In this document: positions 1-8,043 of the stretch, one piece after another | Layout of the letters: every line of letters begins with the position of its first letter | How positions within the stretch are numbered: position 1 is the stretch's first letter | Source of the DNA: Pacificibacter maritimus | GTDB taxonomy: Bacteria > Pseudomonadota > Alphaproteobacteria > Rhodobacterales > Rhodobacteraceae | Direction: 5' to 3' | Assembly (NCBI RefSeq): GCF_003814915.1 | Contig: NZ_RKQK01000003.1 | Location: 310,001 to 374,000, forward strand | DNA: 64,000 nt | Notes under the pieces: model-generated | Database searches by the model: none | The model's input: only the letters and a program-made list of their open reading frames with translations | What the model was told of the DNA's origin: nothing | Made by a program: the position numbers and the translations under genes

Positions 1-419
1 GTGTTTCCGTGATAGCTGGGCTTGCGTGCGATAATTTTGTGGCGCTCAGGCTCACCTTTTTCAACGCAGTACTGGCGCGCCAATTTAAGCGCGGCTTCCA
101 TCGCTTCAGAGCCTGACCCAAGGTACATCACGCGCCCAGCGCCCGTCCCTTTGGGGGCGCGGTCAACCAAAAATGATGCCAAATCTTCGGCGGGTTTATT
201 TGTAAACGACCCAGTGTGGGCGAAAGCCAGCTGATCAACTTGGCTTTTGATTGCTTCGCGCACCTTTACATTATCATGCCCAAGGCAGGAAACAGCCGCC
301 CCACCACAGGCATCTAAGTAGCGCCGCCCCTGATCATCTATAAGATAATTTCCATCACCTGACACAACCACAGGCAAGTCAGACGCGAGGTCTCGGTGAA
401 AAACGCTGCTATGGGTCAT
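1..419 (-). CDS. Class III aminotransferase, N-terminal part (cut by window edge)
   Basis: About 139 residues of a PLP-dependent class III (omega) aminotransferase are visible; the rest, including the catalytic lysine, lies outside the window. The translation from the ATG at 419 begins MTHSSVFHRDLASDLP and contains LDACGGAAVSCLGH, GSFTNKPAEDLASFL, MYLGSGSEAMEAALKLARQ and the SYHGN motif, in the order usual for this family (the GSEA segment binds the cofactor phosphate). Such enzymes move an amino group from an omega-amino or alpha-amino donor to a 2-oxo acid. It diverges from the CoA-transferase operon starting at 500, with only 80 bases between the two starts, so shared regulation is plausible. 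The exact substrate cannot be told. Confidence 0.9.
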   Translation of the reverse strand, partial: MTHSSVFHRDLASDLPVVVSGDGNYLIDDQGRRYLDACGGAAVSCLGHDNVKVREAIKSQVDQLAFAHTGSFTNKPAEDLASFLVDRAPKGTGAGRVMYLGSGSEAMEAALKLARQYCVEKGEPERHKIIARKPSYHGN

Positions 420-438
420 GTCGATCCCCTCTTTTGTC

Positions 439-470
439 TTGTATATAAACTCACGTTTTGTATATTAAAC
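439..470. promoter_or_regulatory. Pair of direct AT-rich repeats in divergent promoter region
   Basis: Between the divergent starts at 419 and 500 two near-identical copies of TTGTATATAAAC lie at 439-450 and 458-470 (the second has one extra T). Repeat starts are 19 bases apart, about two helical turns, as expected for a dimeric regulator or for overlapping -10 elements. The assignment as an operator is inference. Confidence 0.3.
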
Positions 471-499
471 AAAGGATCACATCGCAAGGCATATCTCTG

Positions 500-1666
500 A
501 TGACAAGCGCATTGAGCACCATAAAGGTTTTGGACTTAACACATGTGTTAGCAGGCCCCTTTTGCAGCTACCAATTGGGACTTCTGGGCGCAGATGTGAT
601 CAAGGTCGAAGATCCGAACAATCCAGATTGCGCAAGAGGGCGTGGACCTGACGATTCGCTAAATGCTGCTGGGCTTGGGCTGAACTACCAAGTGCAAGGC
701 GGCAACAAACGCAGCCTTGCATTGGATTTACGCCAGCCCGAAGGCATCGACGTGTTTCGCGCCTTGGCCAAAAACGCAGATATCGTCATTGAAAATTATA
801 CCACTGGCGCTTTAGAAAAGTTGGGCCTTGGCTATGAGACCTTACACAAGATCAATCCAAGGCTGATCCATTGCTCCATTACAGGCTACGGGGATACAGG
901 CCCACAAGCCGAACACGGCGCTTATGACAATGTTATTCAAGCCACCAGCGGCACCATAGCCCAATGTGGCGGCATCAAACCTGGCGTGTCTTTTGTAGAT
1001 TATGCCACGGGCTATGCGGCAGCTTTTGCTGTGACAGCCGCCCTGACGCAACGCACACAAACAGGCAAAGGCACACATATATCTGTGTCAATGCTGGAGG
1101 TGGCCATGCAAATGATGGCGCCCGAAGCCGCGGCAGCACAGCACGCGGCACCTGTATCGCGCGGCAAAGAGGCAGGCATTGCAAGTTACGACACCAAAGA
1201 CGGCCGCTTGATGTTAGGCGCATTTCGTCCTGTGCAATATCGCAAACTCGCAGCCCTATTCAAAAGCCTTGGCCACCCGCTGCCAGCTTTGGAAACAATC
1301 GCTGATTGGCCAGACGTCTGGGCCATAGATGAAAACACCAAAGCCGCAATCGGCAATATTTTCATGACTGCCGATGCTGACATGTGGGTTTCGCGTCTGC
1401 GTGCAGCGGATTTACCTGCAGAAAAATTTAAGACCTTAAGTGAAGCCGTAAATCTGCCCCAACTGGCAGCACGGGGCTATTTTCAAAACGGTCACGATGG
1501 CGCGGGCCCAGCCCTGCCCCTGACCGCGTTTCATTTGGGCGGCGAAAGTGCAACATTGCATAAAGCACCACCAGCCCTTGGCCAAGATTCACAGGAAGTT
1601 TTGATCGAAATGGGCTGGGATCAAGAGAAAATAGAAAAACTGTATGAAGCAGGCATCGTGACATGA
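500..1666 (+). CDS. CaiB/BaiF-type (family III) CoA transferase
   Basis: A 388-residue family III CoA transferase, which moves coenzyme A between carboxylic acids. The N-terminal KVLDLTHVLAGPFCSYQLGLLGADVIKVE signature region (residues 9-37) is typical, and GAYDNVIQATSG carries Asp143 at the position of the catalytic aspartate of formyl-CoA transferase. An upstream ATG at 458 would add 14 residues (MYIKQRITSQGISL), but the family normally begins just before the VLDL strand, so ATG 500 is preferred. It is the first gene of an operon; the next ATG overlaps its stop by four bases (ATGA). The acid it activates is unknown; a role in the same amino acid or lactone pathway as the downstream genes is inferred. 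Confidence 0.85.
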   Translation: MTSALSTIKVLDLTHVLAGPFCSYQLGLLGADVIKVEDPNNPDCARGRGPDDSLNAAGLGLNYQVQGGNKRSLALDLRQPEGIDVFRALAKNADIVIENYTTGALEKLGLGYETLHKINPRLIHCSITGYGDTGPQAEHGAYDNVIQATSGTIAQCGGIKPGVSFVDYATGYAAAFAVTAALTQRTQTGKGTHISVSMLEVAMQMMAPEAAAAQHAAPVSRGKEAGIASYDTKDGRLMLGAFRPVQYRKLAALFKSLGHPLPALETIADWPDVWAIDENTKAAIGNIFMTADADMWVSRLRAADLPAEKFKTLSEAVNLPQLAARGYFQNGHDGAGPALPLTAFHLGGESATLHKAPPALGQDSQEVLIEMGWDQEKIEKLYEAGIVT

Positions 1667-2538
1667 TTCAATTAACCGCCACACTTTGGACCGAACTGCC
1701 CGATGCGTTGCACCATACAGGGGAGCCATCGCCTTGGGCCAAAATGACACGCCCAGGCCTGCAAATGCATTCCTTTTTGGAGGCTGCTTTTTTTGACGCG
1801 GATAACAATCTGTGGCTCAGTGATGTGCCCTATGGGCGGGTGTTTAAAATCACACCATCAGGCCAGTGGACCACAGTGCACCAAATTGATGGCGAACCTC
1901 ATGCTATGCGCATCGCGCCTGATGGGCGTCATATTGCGGTGGATTACAAACACGGCCTGATTGAACTCACAGGCAAAGCCGATTTTGATGTGATAAGCAC
2001 AGGCGAACCTGAATTTTTGGGTCTGTCTGACATGACATACGGCGCTGATGATGCACTTTGGTTTACGGATAGCGGGCGATCAAGCCTCAGTGATCCAACT
2101 GGGCGCGTTTATCGTTGGCAAGATGACAAGTTGCGTTTGGTGCTTGATTGCGTGCCCTATTCCAATGGTATCGCAGTATCGCCTGACAATGCTTGGGTCT
2201 ATGTGGCCGCCACCCGCGCCAATCAGGTTTGGAAATTTTCAACACGCCTGCCCGAAATAGGATCGCCCATGGTGGGGACATATTTACAACTGTCAGGCGG
2301 GCTTGGCCCCGATGGGCTGGCCTGTAACAGCCTTGGCTGGCTCGCCGTAGCTCAAGCCCAAGCGGGGCGTGCCTATGTCTATGACCCAATGGGCGATCTG
2401 ATTGCCGACATTCGACTGCCGCGCGGCGCATGGACAACCTCAGTCACATTCGATCCGCTAGATCCTTATCGTCTCATCATCGTTGACGCCCAATTTGCTG
2501 GCGTTTTCACCTGTAACATCCCGAATTCTAGGACTTAA
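1663..2538 (+). CDS. SMP-30/gluconolactonase/LRE family protein
   Basis: A 291-residue six-bladed beta-propeller of the SMP-30/gluconolactonase family, whose members are metal-dependent lactonases. Typical pieces are the N-terminal EAAFFDADNNLWLSDVPYGR, the DDALWFTDSGR blade, SNGIAVSPDNAWVYVA (metal-ligand Asn followed by SPD) and GPDGLACNSLGWLAVAQ. No signal peptide is visible, so it should act in the cytoplasm. The start overlaps the CoA-transferase stop (ATGA), and the DapA-like gene follows after four bases. It probably opens a lactone or lactone-like intermediate of this operon's pathway; the substrate is not evident. Confidence 0.82.
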   Translation: MIQLTATLWTELPDALHHTGEPSPWAKMTRPGLQMHSFLEAAFFDADNNLWLSDVPYGRVFKITPSGQWTTVHQIDGEPHAMRIAPDGRHIAVDYKHGLIELTGKADFDVISTGEPEFLGLSDMTYGADDALWFTDSGRSSLSDPTGRVYRWQDDKLRLVLDCVPYSNGIAVSPDNAWVYVAATRANQVWKFSTRLPEIGSPMVGTYLQLSGGLGPDGLACNSLGWLAVAQAQAGRAYVYDPMGDLIADIRLPRGAWTTSVTFDPLDPYRLIIVDAQFAGVFTCNIPNSRT

Positions 2539-2542
2539 TCAC

Positions 2543-3442
2543 ATGAAAAAAGAAGACCTTCACGGCTATGTCCCCGCCATCGCAACGCCCTTTAATGAAA
2601 AGGGTGACATTATGGAGGACGCTTTTGTCGATCTGTTCGAATTCCTCATTTCACGCGGCGCGACTTGTATCTGTATCGCGGGCGACAACGGGGAAAGCTG
2701 GGCTTTAAATGCCGAAGAACGGGGCCGTTTGGTGCGCTTGGCGAAAGACACATCCAAAGGCCGCGTGCCTGTGATGATGGGGATTTCAGCCCCAACCATC
2801 GATGCCTCATTGGCCTATGTGAAAGCTGCCGAAGACAATGGCGCGGATGTTTTGTTGTCCATGCCGCAGACCTATGTTTTGAAAGCATCCGAAGCAGAAC
2901 TCATGGGCCGCTTCGATAAAGTATCAGCCGCAACAGATTTGCCGTTGGTGCTGTACAATTCACCCCGCCGTATGGGCTTTTCACTGACCATCGATCAAAC
3001 TGAGACATTGCTGAACAACCACAATGTGATCGGCATCAAAGAAAGCCAGCGCGACTTTTTCTATCACACGCACCTGTTGGCGCGTTTGGGCGATAAATTG
3101 TCGGTCATGACTGGCCCTTGCCACTACATCATGCCTGCCTTTGGTCTGGGTGCGAAAGGCTTTATCGCCACGGGTCCAGAGTTCACCGATCTTTTGCCAT
3201 CTGAAATGGCAAGCGTCGGCACTGGCGCCCCCGATGCGACATATCGCAAAGCGCACAACCAACTAACGGTTCTTTATGAACTCTTGATGGGTACAGCCAC
3301 TTGGCCTGCCTCTTTCAAAGCGGCACTCAATCTGATCGGTCAACCAGCTGGTGTGCCACGCGATCCTGTGCATGCGGCAACATCTGCGGATATCGACAAA
3401 ATCAAACGCACATTCGATCAATTGGGCATCTCATATAAATGA
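2543..3442 (+). CDS. DapA/NanA family Schiff-base lyase (dihydrodipicolinate synthase-like)
   Basis: A 299-residue class I aldolase of the DHDPS/N-acetylneuraminate lyase superfamily. The Schiff-base lysine is Lys166 in NVIGIKESQRD and the helper tyrosine is Tyr138 in LVLYNSPRR. The usual GTTGE oxoacid-binding loop reads GDNGES here (residues 47-52), so the substrate need not be pyruvate/aspartate semialdehyde. The ATG at 2543 lies four bases after the SMP-30 stop; an in-frame ATG at 2483 would overlap that gene by 56 bases and is not preferred. Beside a Hcn-like dehydrogenase, a paralogue of the hydroxyproline-pathway deaminase (pyrroline-4-hydroxy-2-carboxylate deaminase) is one attractive reading. 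However, no hydroxyproline epimerase or 2-oxoglutarate semialdehyde dehydrogenase is seen here, so this stays a guess. Confidence 0.85.
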   Translation: MKKEDLHGYVPAIATPFNEKGDIMEDAFVDLFEFLISRGATCICIAGDNGESWALNAEERGRLVRLAKDTSKGRVPVMMGISAPTIDASLAYVKAAEDNGADVLLSMPQTYVLKASEAELMGRFDKVSAATDLPLVLYNSPRRMGFSLTIDQTETLLNNHNVIGIKESQRDFFYHTHLLARLGDKLSVMTGPCHYIMPAFGLGAKGFIATGPEFTDLLPSEMASVGTGAPDATYRKAHNQLTVLYELLMGTATWPASFKAALNLIGQPAGVPRDPVHAATSADIDKIKRTFDQLGISYK

Positions 3443-3723
3443 TCCGACTTGTCCCAAACCAGTCAGACCAGATTGAAAGATCTGGTCTGGTGACCTTCTC
3501 GTTTGAAGGCAAGCCTGTGCAAGGGCACGCAGGCGAAATGCTTGTGTCTGCCTTGCTGCGTGCAGGGTATCTAAACCTGCGCCACGCCCCTATGGATAAA
3601 GCGCCGCGCGGGGCCTTTTGCTGCATGGGCCTGTGCCAAGAATGTGCTGTGCGTATTCAAGGCCAAACGGTTGAAGCCTGCCGCACCGAAGTCGCGGAAA
3701 ATCTGATCGTGGAGCGCATCTGA
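3439..3723 (+). CDS. Small [2Fe-2S] ferredoxin-like subunit of amino acid dehydrogenase (HcnA-like)
   Basis: A 94-residue plant-type [2Fe-2S] protein. Cysteines lie at 61/62, 66, 69 and 81 (AFCCMGLCQECAV, then VEACRTEV), matching the spacing of the small subunit of HcnABC-like and opine/D-hydroxyproline dehydrogenases and of the N-terminal domain of sarcosine oxidase alpha. It would relay electrons between the flavin subunits. The start overlaps the DapA-like stop by four bases and its stop overlaps the next start by one (TGATG), so the three dehydrogenase subunits are translationally coupled. Confidence 0.85.
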   Translation: MIRLVPNQSDQIERSGLVTFSFEGKPVQGHAGEMLVSALLRAGYLNLRHAPMDKAPRGAFCCMGLCQECAVRIQGQTVEACRTEVAENLIVERI

Positions 3724-5123
3724 TGTCAGATCATTTTGATATCGCAATCGTCGGCGCGGGGCCAGCTGGCGGCAATGCCGCTTTAACGGCGGCGCAATCC
3801 GGTTTGCGTGTCGTTTTATTAGATGAACAACCTGCTGCGGGCGGTCAGGTTTGGCGCGGGAAATCTCCAAGCATTCTTTCCGCTCCGATGACGCCCGAGA
3901 CCAAAGCAGGCAATGATCTGCGCCATGCAATAGACCAAAGCCAAATCAACCATATGTCGGGCACCCGCGTTTGGGACATCCGCCGCGATGGCGATAAGTG
4001 GTCATTGCAAATCCTGTGCGACGCGCAATCGTTGCAGATCACCGCGACATCTGTGATCCTTGCCACGGGCGCGCGCGAATATGTTCAGCCTGTGACAGGA
4101 TGGACCACGCCTGGCGTCATCGGCCTTGCAGGTGCCACGGCTTTGTTCAAACAATCGCTCTCATTGCCTGGTGATAAAACTGTCGTGAGTGGCACAGGGC
4201 CGCTTGTGTTTTTCGTTGCCAGCGAAATTCGCCGATTGGGCGGCACTGTTGCGGCGATCGTGACGCCAAACACACGCGCCGATTGGGCACGCGCCTTGCC
4301 ATCCATGTTGCAGCACCCCAAACTTTTGGCGCGGGGCGGGGTTTGGATGGCAGACCTGATGCTGGCGGGTGTGCCCATTCTTTGGGGGCATGCCGTGTCA
4401 AAGGTCTGTGGCGATGACCACGTAACATCTGTGCAAACCCAAGCTTTAGAAAGCGACAAACAAGGCCCCATATTCGAGGCCGACAGCCTATGCCTTGGGC
4501 ACGGTTTGATTCCGCAAATAGAGGCAGCTCAGATGTTGGGCGTGCCCATCCATCATGACCCTGCTTTGGGCGGCTGGGTGCCTGATGTCTCCCCTGACGG
4601 CGTGACACCCGTTAAAAACCTTTATCTTTGCGGCGATGGTTGCGGTATTCGCGGCGCCCTTGCGGCGGGTCTTCAAGGGACACTCACAGGCGCACGTGTC
4701 GCGCGCGATTTGGGCAAAACAGCCCCTGCGCCGTCAATCCGAGCATGGCAACGCGCCGCAGGGTTTGGCAAAGCGATGACGGGCCTGAGCATCGTGAAAC
4801 CAAAACTTGAAGCACTGACCAGCGACGACACGATCCTGTGTCGCTGCGAAAGTTTGAAACGGTCGGATATTCGCGCTGAAATCACCACAGGCGCAAAAAG
4901 CACCAATGCGGTGAAATCGGGGCGTCGTGCGGGCATGGGCCCTTGTGGAGGTAAATACTGCCAAACGGTGATTGCAGCTTTGATAGCCAAAGAAACTGGT
5001 AAACCTATCGGCGCCATTCCTCCGTCGACGCCGCGCCCTCCTTTGCGTCCTGTCCCATTAGGGCAAGCTGCAGGGGACTTTCATTATGATGACCTTCCCA
5101 TCCCGAAACCGGCACCGCTATGA
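3723..5123 (+). CDS. FAD/NAD(P)-dependent oxidoreductase subunit with BFD-like [2Fe-2S] domain (HcnB-like)
   Basis: A 466-residue flavoprotein with an N-terminal dinucleotide fold (IAIVGAGPAGGNAAL, residues 7-21), an ATGAREY segment and a second fold around VVSGTGPLVFFVASEIRRLG. The C-terminal bacterioferritin-associated-ferredoxin-like domain has Cys373-X-Cys375 (LCRCES) and Cys408-X4-Cys413 (GPCGGKYC), able to hold a [2Fe-2S] cluster. This is the layout of HcnB, opine oxidase A and the sarcosine oxidase alpha N-terminal half. With the genes on each side it forms a three-subunit, membrane-linked amino acid or imino acid dehydrogenase. The substrate is unknown. Starts and stops overlap both neighbours. 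Confidence 0.87.
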   Translation: MSDHFDIAIVGAGPAGGNAALTAAQSGLRVVLLDEQPAAGGQVWRGKSPSILSAPMTPETKAGNDLRHAIDQSQINHMSGTRVWDIRRDGDKWSLQILCDAQSLQITATSVILATGAREYVQPVTGWTTPGVIGLAGATALFKQSLSLPGDKTVVSGTGPLVFFVASEIRRLGGTVAAIVTPNTRADWARALPSMLQHPKLLARGGVWMADLMLAGVPILWGHAVSKVCGDDHVTSVQTQALESDKQGPIFEADSLCLGHGLIPQIEAAQMLGVPIHHDPALGGWVPDVSPDGVTPVKNLYLCGDGCGIRGALAAGLQGTLTGARVARDLGKTAPAPSIRAWQRAAGFGKAMTGLSIVKPKLEALTSDDTILCRCESLKRSDIRAEITTGAKSTNAVKSGRRAGMGPCGGKYCQTVIAALIAKETGKPIGAIPPSTPRPPLRPVPLGQAAGDFHYDDLPIPKPAPL

Positions 5124-6223
5124 CTGATCAAACGCACTATGACATCGCGATTATCGGGGGCGGCATTATGGGCTGTTCCACAGCATTGCGCCTTGCCTCA
5201 GGCGGCATGTCTGCCATCGTTTTGGACCAAGGCGATCTGGGCCAAGGCGCCTCTGGCGTCAACGCAGGCACGCTGAGTTTACAGATCAAGCGCGTCAAGT
5301 TGATGCCTTATGCTCTCAAAGGTCATCACCTTTGGGAAGAAATGGGCGATGCAGTGGGCTTTGCTAAAACCGGAGGATACACGCTGGCATTCAATGCGCG
5401 CGAAGCTGAAATGCTACACGAACGCCAAACAATGAAAGCCAAGGCAGGCGCGCCGATCGAATTTGTGTCGAACAACCGATTGCGTGCAGCAGAACCCAAC
5501 TTGACCCAAAAAGTCCAAGCGGCAAGTTTTTGCCCCGAGGATGGCTATGCCAATTCATCTTTGACGGGGCAATATTACCGTGGTCGATTGCAAGACGCAG
5601 GCATCCCCTACCGTGAGGGCTGCAAGGTGACAGCCATCGATCAAGGCGCGGCCTTCACTTTGCACACAGCGCAAGGCAAGATCACAGCGACACGTATTTT
5701 ACTGGCCGCTGGTGCTTGGCTAAAACCCTTAGCAGCCCTGTTGGATGTGGACCTACCTGTAAATGCACGGGTCAACACGGTGTCTGTAACCGAACGCATG
5801 CCCCCTTTGATGAGCAGCGTCATAGGGCACGCCACGGGCCTTTTGACCATGAAACAAAAAGCCAATGGCACAGTGTTGGTTGGTGGCGGGTGGCAAGGAT
5901 TAGGCACGCCGCAAGACGGGCGCGGCACTGTCAACACGGCGACTGTAAAACCCAATCTTGCCCTTGCACAATATGCGGTGCCCGCCTTGGCTAAGGCCCG
6001 CGTGACACGGAGTTGGACAGGCTTTGAAGCGAATGTCCCAGATTTTTACCCGCTCGCAGGCGCATTGCCGAATGTGCCCAACGCCTTTGTGCTGGGATGC
6101 GTGCGCGGAGGCTATACCATCGGGCCTTACATTGGGCAGTTGATGGGAGATTCCATATTGGGCCGCGAGCCCGAAATGCCCCTGTTTGATCCAGGGCGCG
6201 ATTTTGAAAAGGATACGATATGA
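5120..6223 (+). CDS. FAD-dependent amino acid oxidase/dehydrogenase subunit (DadA/HcnC-like)
   Basis: A 367-residue FAD-binding protein of the DAO superfamily (D-amino acid, glycine and sarcosine oxidases). The N terminus has YDIAIIGGGIMGCSTALRLA (FAD motif), and the C terminus the family segment TRSWTGFEANVPDFYPLAGA followed by LGCVRGGYTIGPYIGQLM. This would be the substrate-oxidising subunit of the three-part enzyme. The start overlaps the preceding stop (ATGA), and its own stop overlaps the SDR start by four bases. By family, it converts an amine or imino acid to an imine; which one cannot be read from sequence. Confidence 0.87.
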   Translation: MTDQTHYDIAIIGGGIMGCSTALRLASGGMSAIVLDQGDLGQGASGVNAGTLSLQIKRVKLMPYALKGHHLWEEMGDAVGFAKTGGYTLAFNAREAEMLHERQTMKAKAGAPIEFVSNNRLRAAEPNLTQKVQAASFCPEDGYANSSLTGQYYRGRLQDAGIPYREGCKVTAIDQGAAFTLHTAQGKITATRILLAAGAWLKPLAALLDVDLPVNARVNTVSVTERMPPLMSSVIGHATGLLTMKQKANGTVLVGGGWQGLGTPQDGRGTVNTATVKPNLALAQYAVPALAKARVTRSWTGFEANVPDFYPLAGALPNVPNAFVLGCVRGGYTIGPYIGQLMGDSILGREPEMPLFDPGRDFEKDTI

Positions 6224-6996
6224 CCCAAGACCCAAGCCGTTTGGATGGAAAAGTAGCAGTGATCACAGGGGGTGGCAGCGGAATTGGCGAAGCAACAGCG
6301 CATGTTTTTGCGCAGGCTGGTGCAACAGTGATCGTCACAGGCCGTCGTATAGAGCCTCTTGAAAAAGTGGCCAAAGATATCGGCGGTCACGCGATTGCAT
6401 GTGATGTGTCCAACCAAGATGACGTGCGCGCTATGTTCACCAAAGCCAAAGACATCGCAGGACGCGTCGACGTACTTTTGAACAACGCAGGCGGCCCCGG
6501 CCCTATCGCACCTGTTGCTGAGGTTGACATGAATGAATGGATAACCTGCATGAACATCAACTTGGTTGGTGCGATGTATTGTTTGCAAGAGGCCGCCAAA
6601 ATCATGACCGCGCAGGGTTCAGGATCGATTATCAATATGTCATCCTTAATGGGCATCCAAGGCTACCCGATGAGATCGGCTTATGTTGCGTCTAAATTTG
6701 CTTTGATTGGCATCACTGAAACCATGGCCCGCGAACTTGGGCCTGTGGGGGTGCGTGTGAACGCCCTGATGCCTGGTGCTGTGTCTGGTGCAAACATGGA
6801 CCGTATTTTGGCCAAACGCGCCGAAGCAGAAGGCCGCCCAGCCGCAGACATAGAACGTGAAAACTACACTGACGTTGCAGCCCTAAAACGCTGGGTCGCG
6901 CCAGAAGAAGTTGGCCGCGCAGCGCTTTACTATGCGAGCGATCTGAGCTCAGCCATCACTGGCGACAAAATGAAAGTAGATTGTGGACGTTTCTAA
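6220..6996 (+). CDS. Short-chain dehydrogenase/reductase
   Basis: A 258-residue classical SDR. TGGGSGIG (about residues 16-23) is the NAD(P) loop, LLNNAGG the structural motif, and Tyr155/Lys159 of SAYVASKFA the catalytic pair, with the serine in NMSSLMG. The C terminus ends SSAITGDKMKVDCGRF, close to the usual VDGG ending. It should oxidise or reduce a hydroxyl/keto intermediate of the operon's pathway. The start overlaps the previous gene by four bases. Confidence 0.88.
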   Translation: MTQDPSRLDGKVAVITGGGSGIGEATAHVFAQAGATVIVTGRRIEPLEKVAKDIGGHAIACDVSNQDDVRAMFTKAKDIAGRVDVLLNNAGGPGPIAPVAEVDMNEWITCMNINLVGAMYCLQEAAKIMTAQGSGSIINMSSLMGIQGYPMRSAYVASKFALIGITETMARELGPVGVRVNALMPGAVSGANMDRILAKRAEAEGRPAADIERENYTDVAALKRWVAPEEVGRAALYYASDLSSAITGDKMKVDCGRF

Positions 6997-7018
6997 CGCC
7001 ACGAAGGGAGGATTTAGA

Positions 7019-7960
7019 ATGAACATTGAAACTTTGACATTACCCTTGCCTCACGATTGGTTTGCCGCCCAAACGTCATTGCCGAAAAACCGTTTTCGCA
7101 TGTCGCGTTTGAAATCAAGCGGCAGTGCGATGCAAGGTCTCGCCGCACGCGTTGCACAAGCGGCAGGGGCAGCAGATGTTGCCCCTTCAGATAGTACTTT
7201 GGACAGCGCGCAAAAACTTTTTGACAGCTACTTTCGGGTCGAACGTGCTGCGGGTTCGCCGGTGGATATGCTGCGTGCAGCCATGGCACAGGCTTTGCCT
7301 GTCTGTGTTGCTGATATCGAATCGGGCGCCGAACTGACCGAAGAACAGCTTGAGACTTTGGCGCGCGGTCTACACCGCCTTGCCGATTGGGCTTTGATTC
7401 CTGGGGATATGCCAGAGTTCACCCCAACCATCCGCACCGCCGATGCTTTGTTTCGTTGGAAGCAGCAACATCAGCTGTTTTTCTTGATCATTCACGGAAT
7501 GCTTTATCTTTTACACGTTCTGGAAGAAGCTCTTGACCGCGAACACGCCCCAGTCACGCAAGCGATTTTGAGCGACTTTGCCGACCTGATGCAGGCATCG
7601 ACTGTTGCCTTTCATCTTGCTGCGGATTTTTCTGCGGACAGCTACGAAAACCTGATCCGTCCTGATATGACAGCCCATGATCCGCATTTTTCAGGATTGT
7701 TTTATGCCGACCACAAAGAATTGGTCGTCAGCCTGCGCGTGCTAAAGCGTGTTCCTGATGATTTTGAAGAGGAATTGGCACGGATCAATGATGCGATCAG
7801 CGAAACATATGACGCACATGCCCGTGTGTGTTTGCGCTTTGTCGGGGACACAGCCAGCCTTGCATCGAAAGATGACAGTCGTGTCGCCGCCGAGAGCATT
7901 CGTGGTAAATATATGAACCGCACCAAGGTGATCGCGGGACTGAACAAACCGCGCCACTAA
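7019..7960 (+). CDS. Uncharacterised 313-residue protein, last gene of the CaiB/HcnABC-like operon
   Basis: I do not recognise this protein. It begins MNIETLTLPLPHDWFAAQ at an ATG with a strong Shine-Dalgarno (GAAGGGAGGA at 7003-7012); an in-frame start at 6983 would lie inside the SDR gene. The chain looks soluble and largely helical, with no signal peptide. One hydrophobic stretch, HQLFFLIIHGMLYLLHVLEEAL (about residues 153-174), has two histidines and a glutamate that could bind a metal or haem. The charged tail ends RTKVIAGLNKPRH. It lies 22 bases after the SDR and directly before the operon terminator, so it most likely serves the same pathway. An alpha-helical oxygenase or a specificity factor are possibilities only. 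Confidence 0.7.
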   Translation: MNIETLTLPLPHDWFAAQTSLPKNRFRMSRLKSSGSAMQGLAARVAQAAGAADVAPSDSTLDSAQKLFDSYFRVERAAGSPVDMLRAAMAQALPVCVADIESGAELTEEQLETLARGLHRLADWALIPGDMPEFTPTIRTADALFRWKQQHQLFFLIIHGMLYLLHVLEEALDREHAPVTQAILSDFADLMQASTVAFHLAADFSADSYENLIRPDMTAHDPHFSGLFYADHKELVVSLRVLKRVPDDFEEELARINDAISETYDAHARVCLRFVGDTASLASKDDSRVAAESIRGKYMNRTKVIAGLNKPRH

Positions 7961-7984
7961 AAGATGACCACGTTTGATGGATAG

Positions 7985-8019
7985 AAAAAGCCCCGCAGAA
8001 AATTTCTACGGGGCTTTTT
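7985..8019. terminator. Bidirectional rho-independent terminator
   Basis: AAAAAGCCCCG and CGGGGCTTTTT form a perfect inverted repeat. The A and T runs on both sides make it usable from both strands. It sits between the convergent ends of the 500-7960 operon and the gene at 8044. Confidence 0.9.
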
Positions 8020-8043
8020 ACATCTACGCCTGACTGACGCGAT

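Noticed and set aside
4147-4608. 153-codon minus-strand frame inside the HcnB-like gene
   Set aside because: Shadow of a real gene, low-complexity composition, no ribosome site.
2543-6223. Complete hydroxyproline degradation operon
   Set aside because: DapA-like and Hcn-like genes fit, but the epimerase and 2-oxoglutarate semialdehyde dehydrogenase are absent and CoA transferase and lactonase are unexplained.
6127-6588. 153-codon minus-strand frame across the DadA-like/SDR junction
   Set aside because: Antisense to two coupled genes with clear catalytic motifs.
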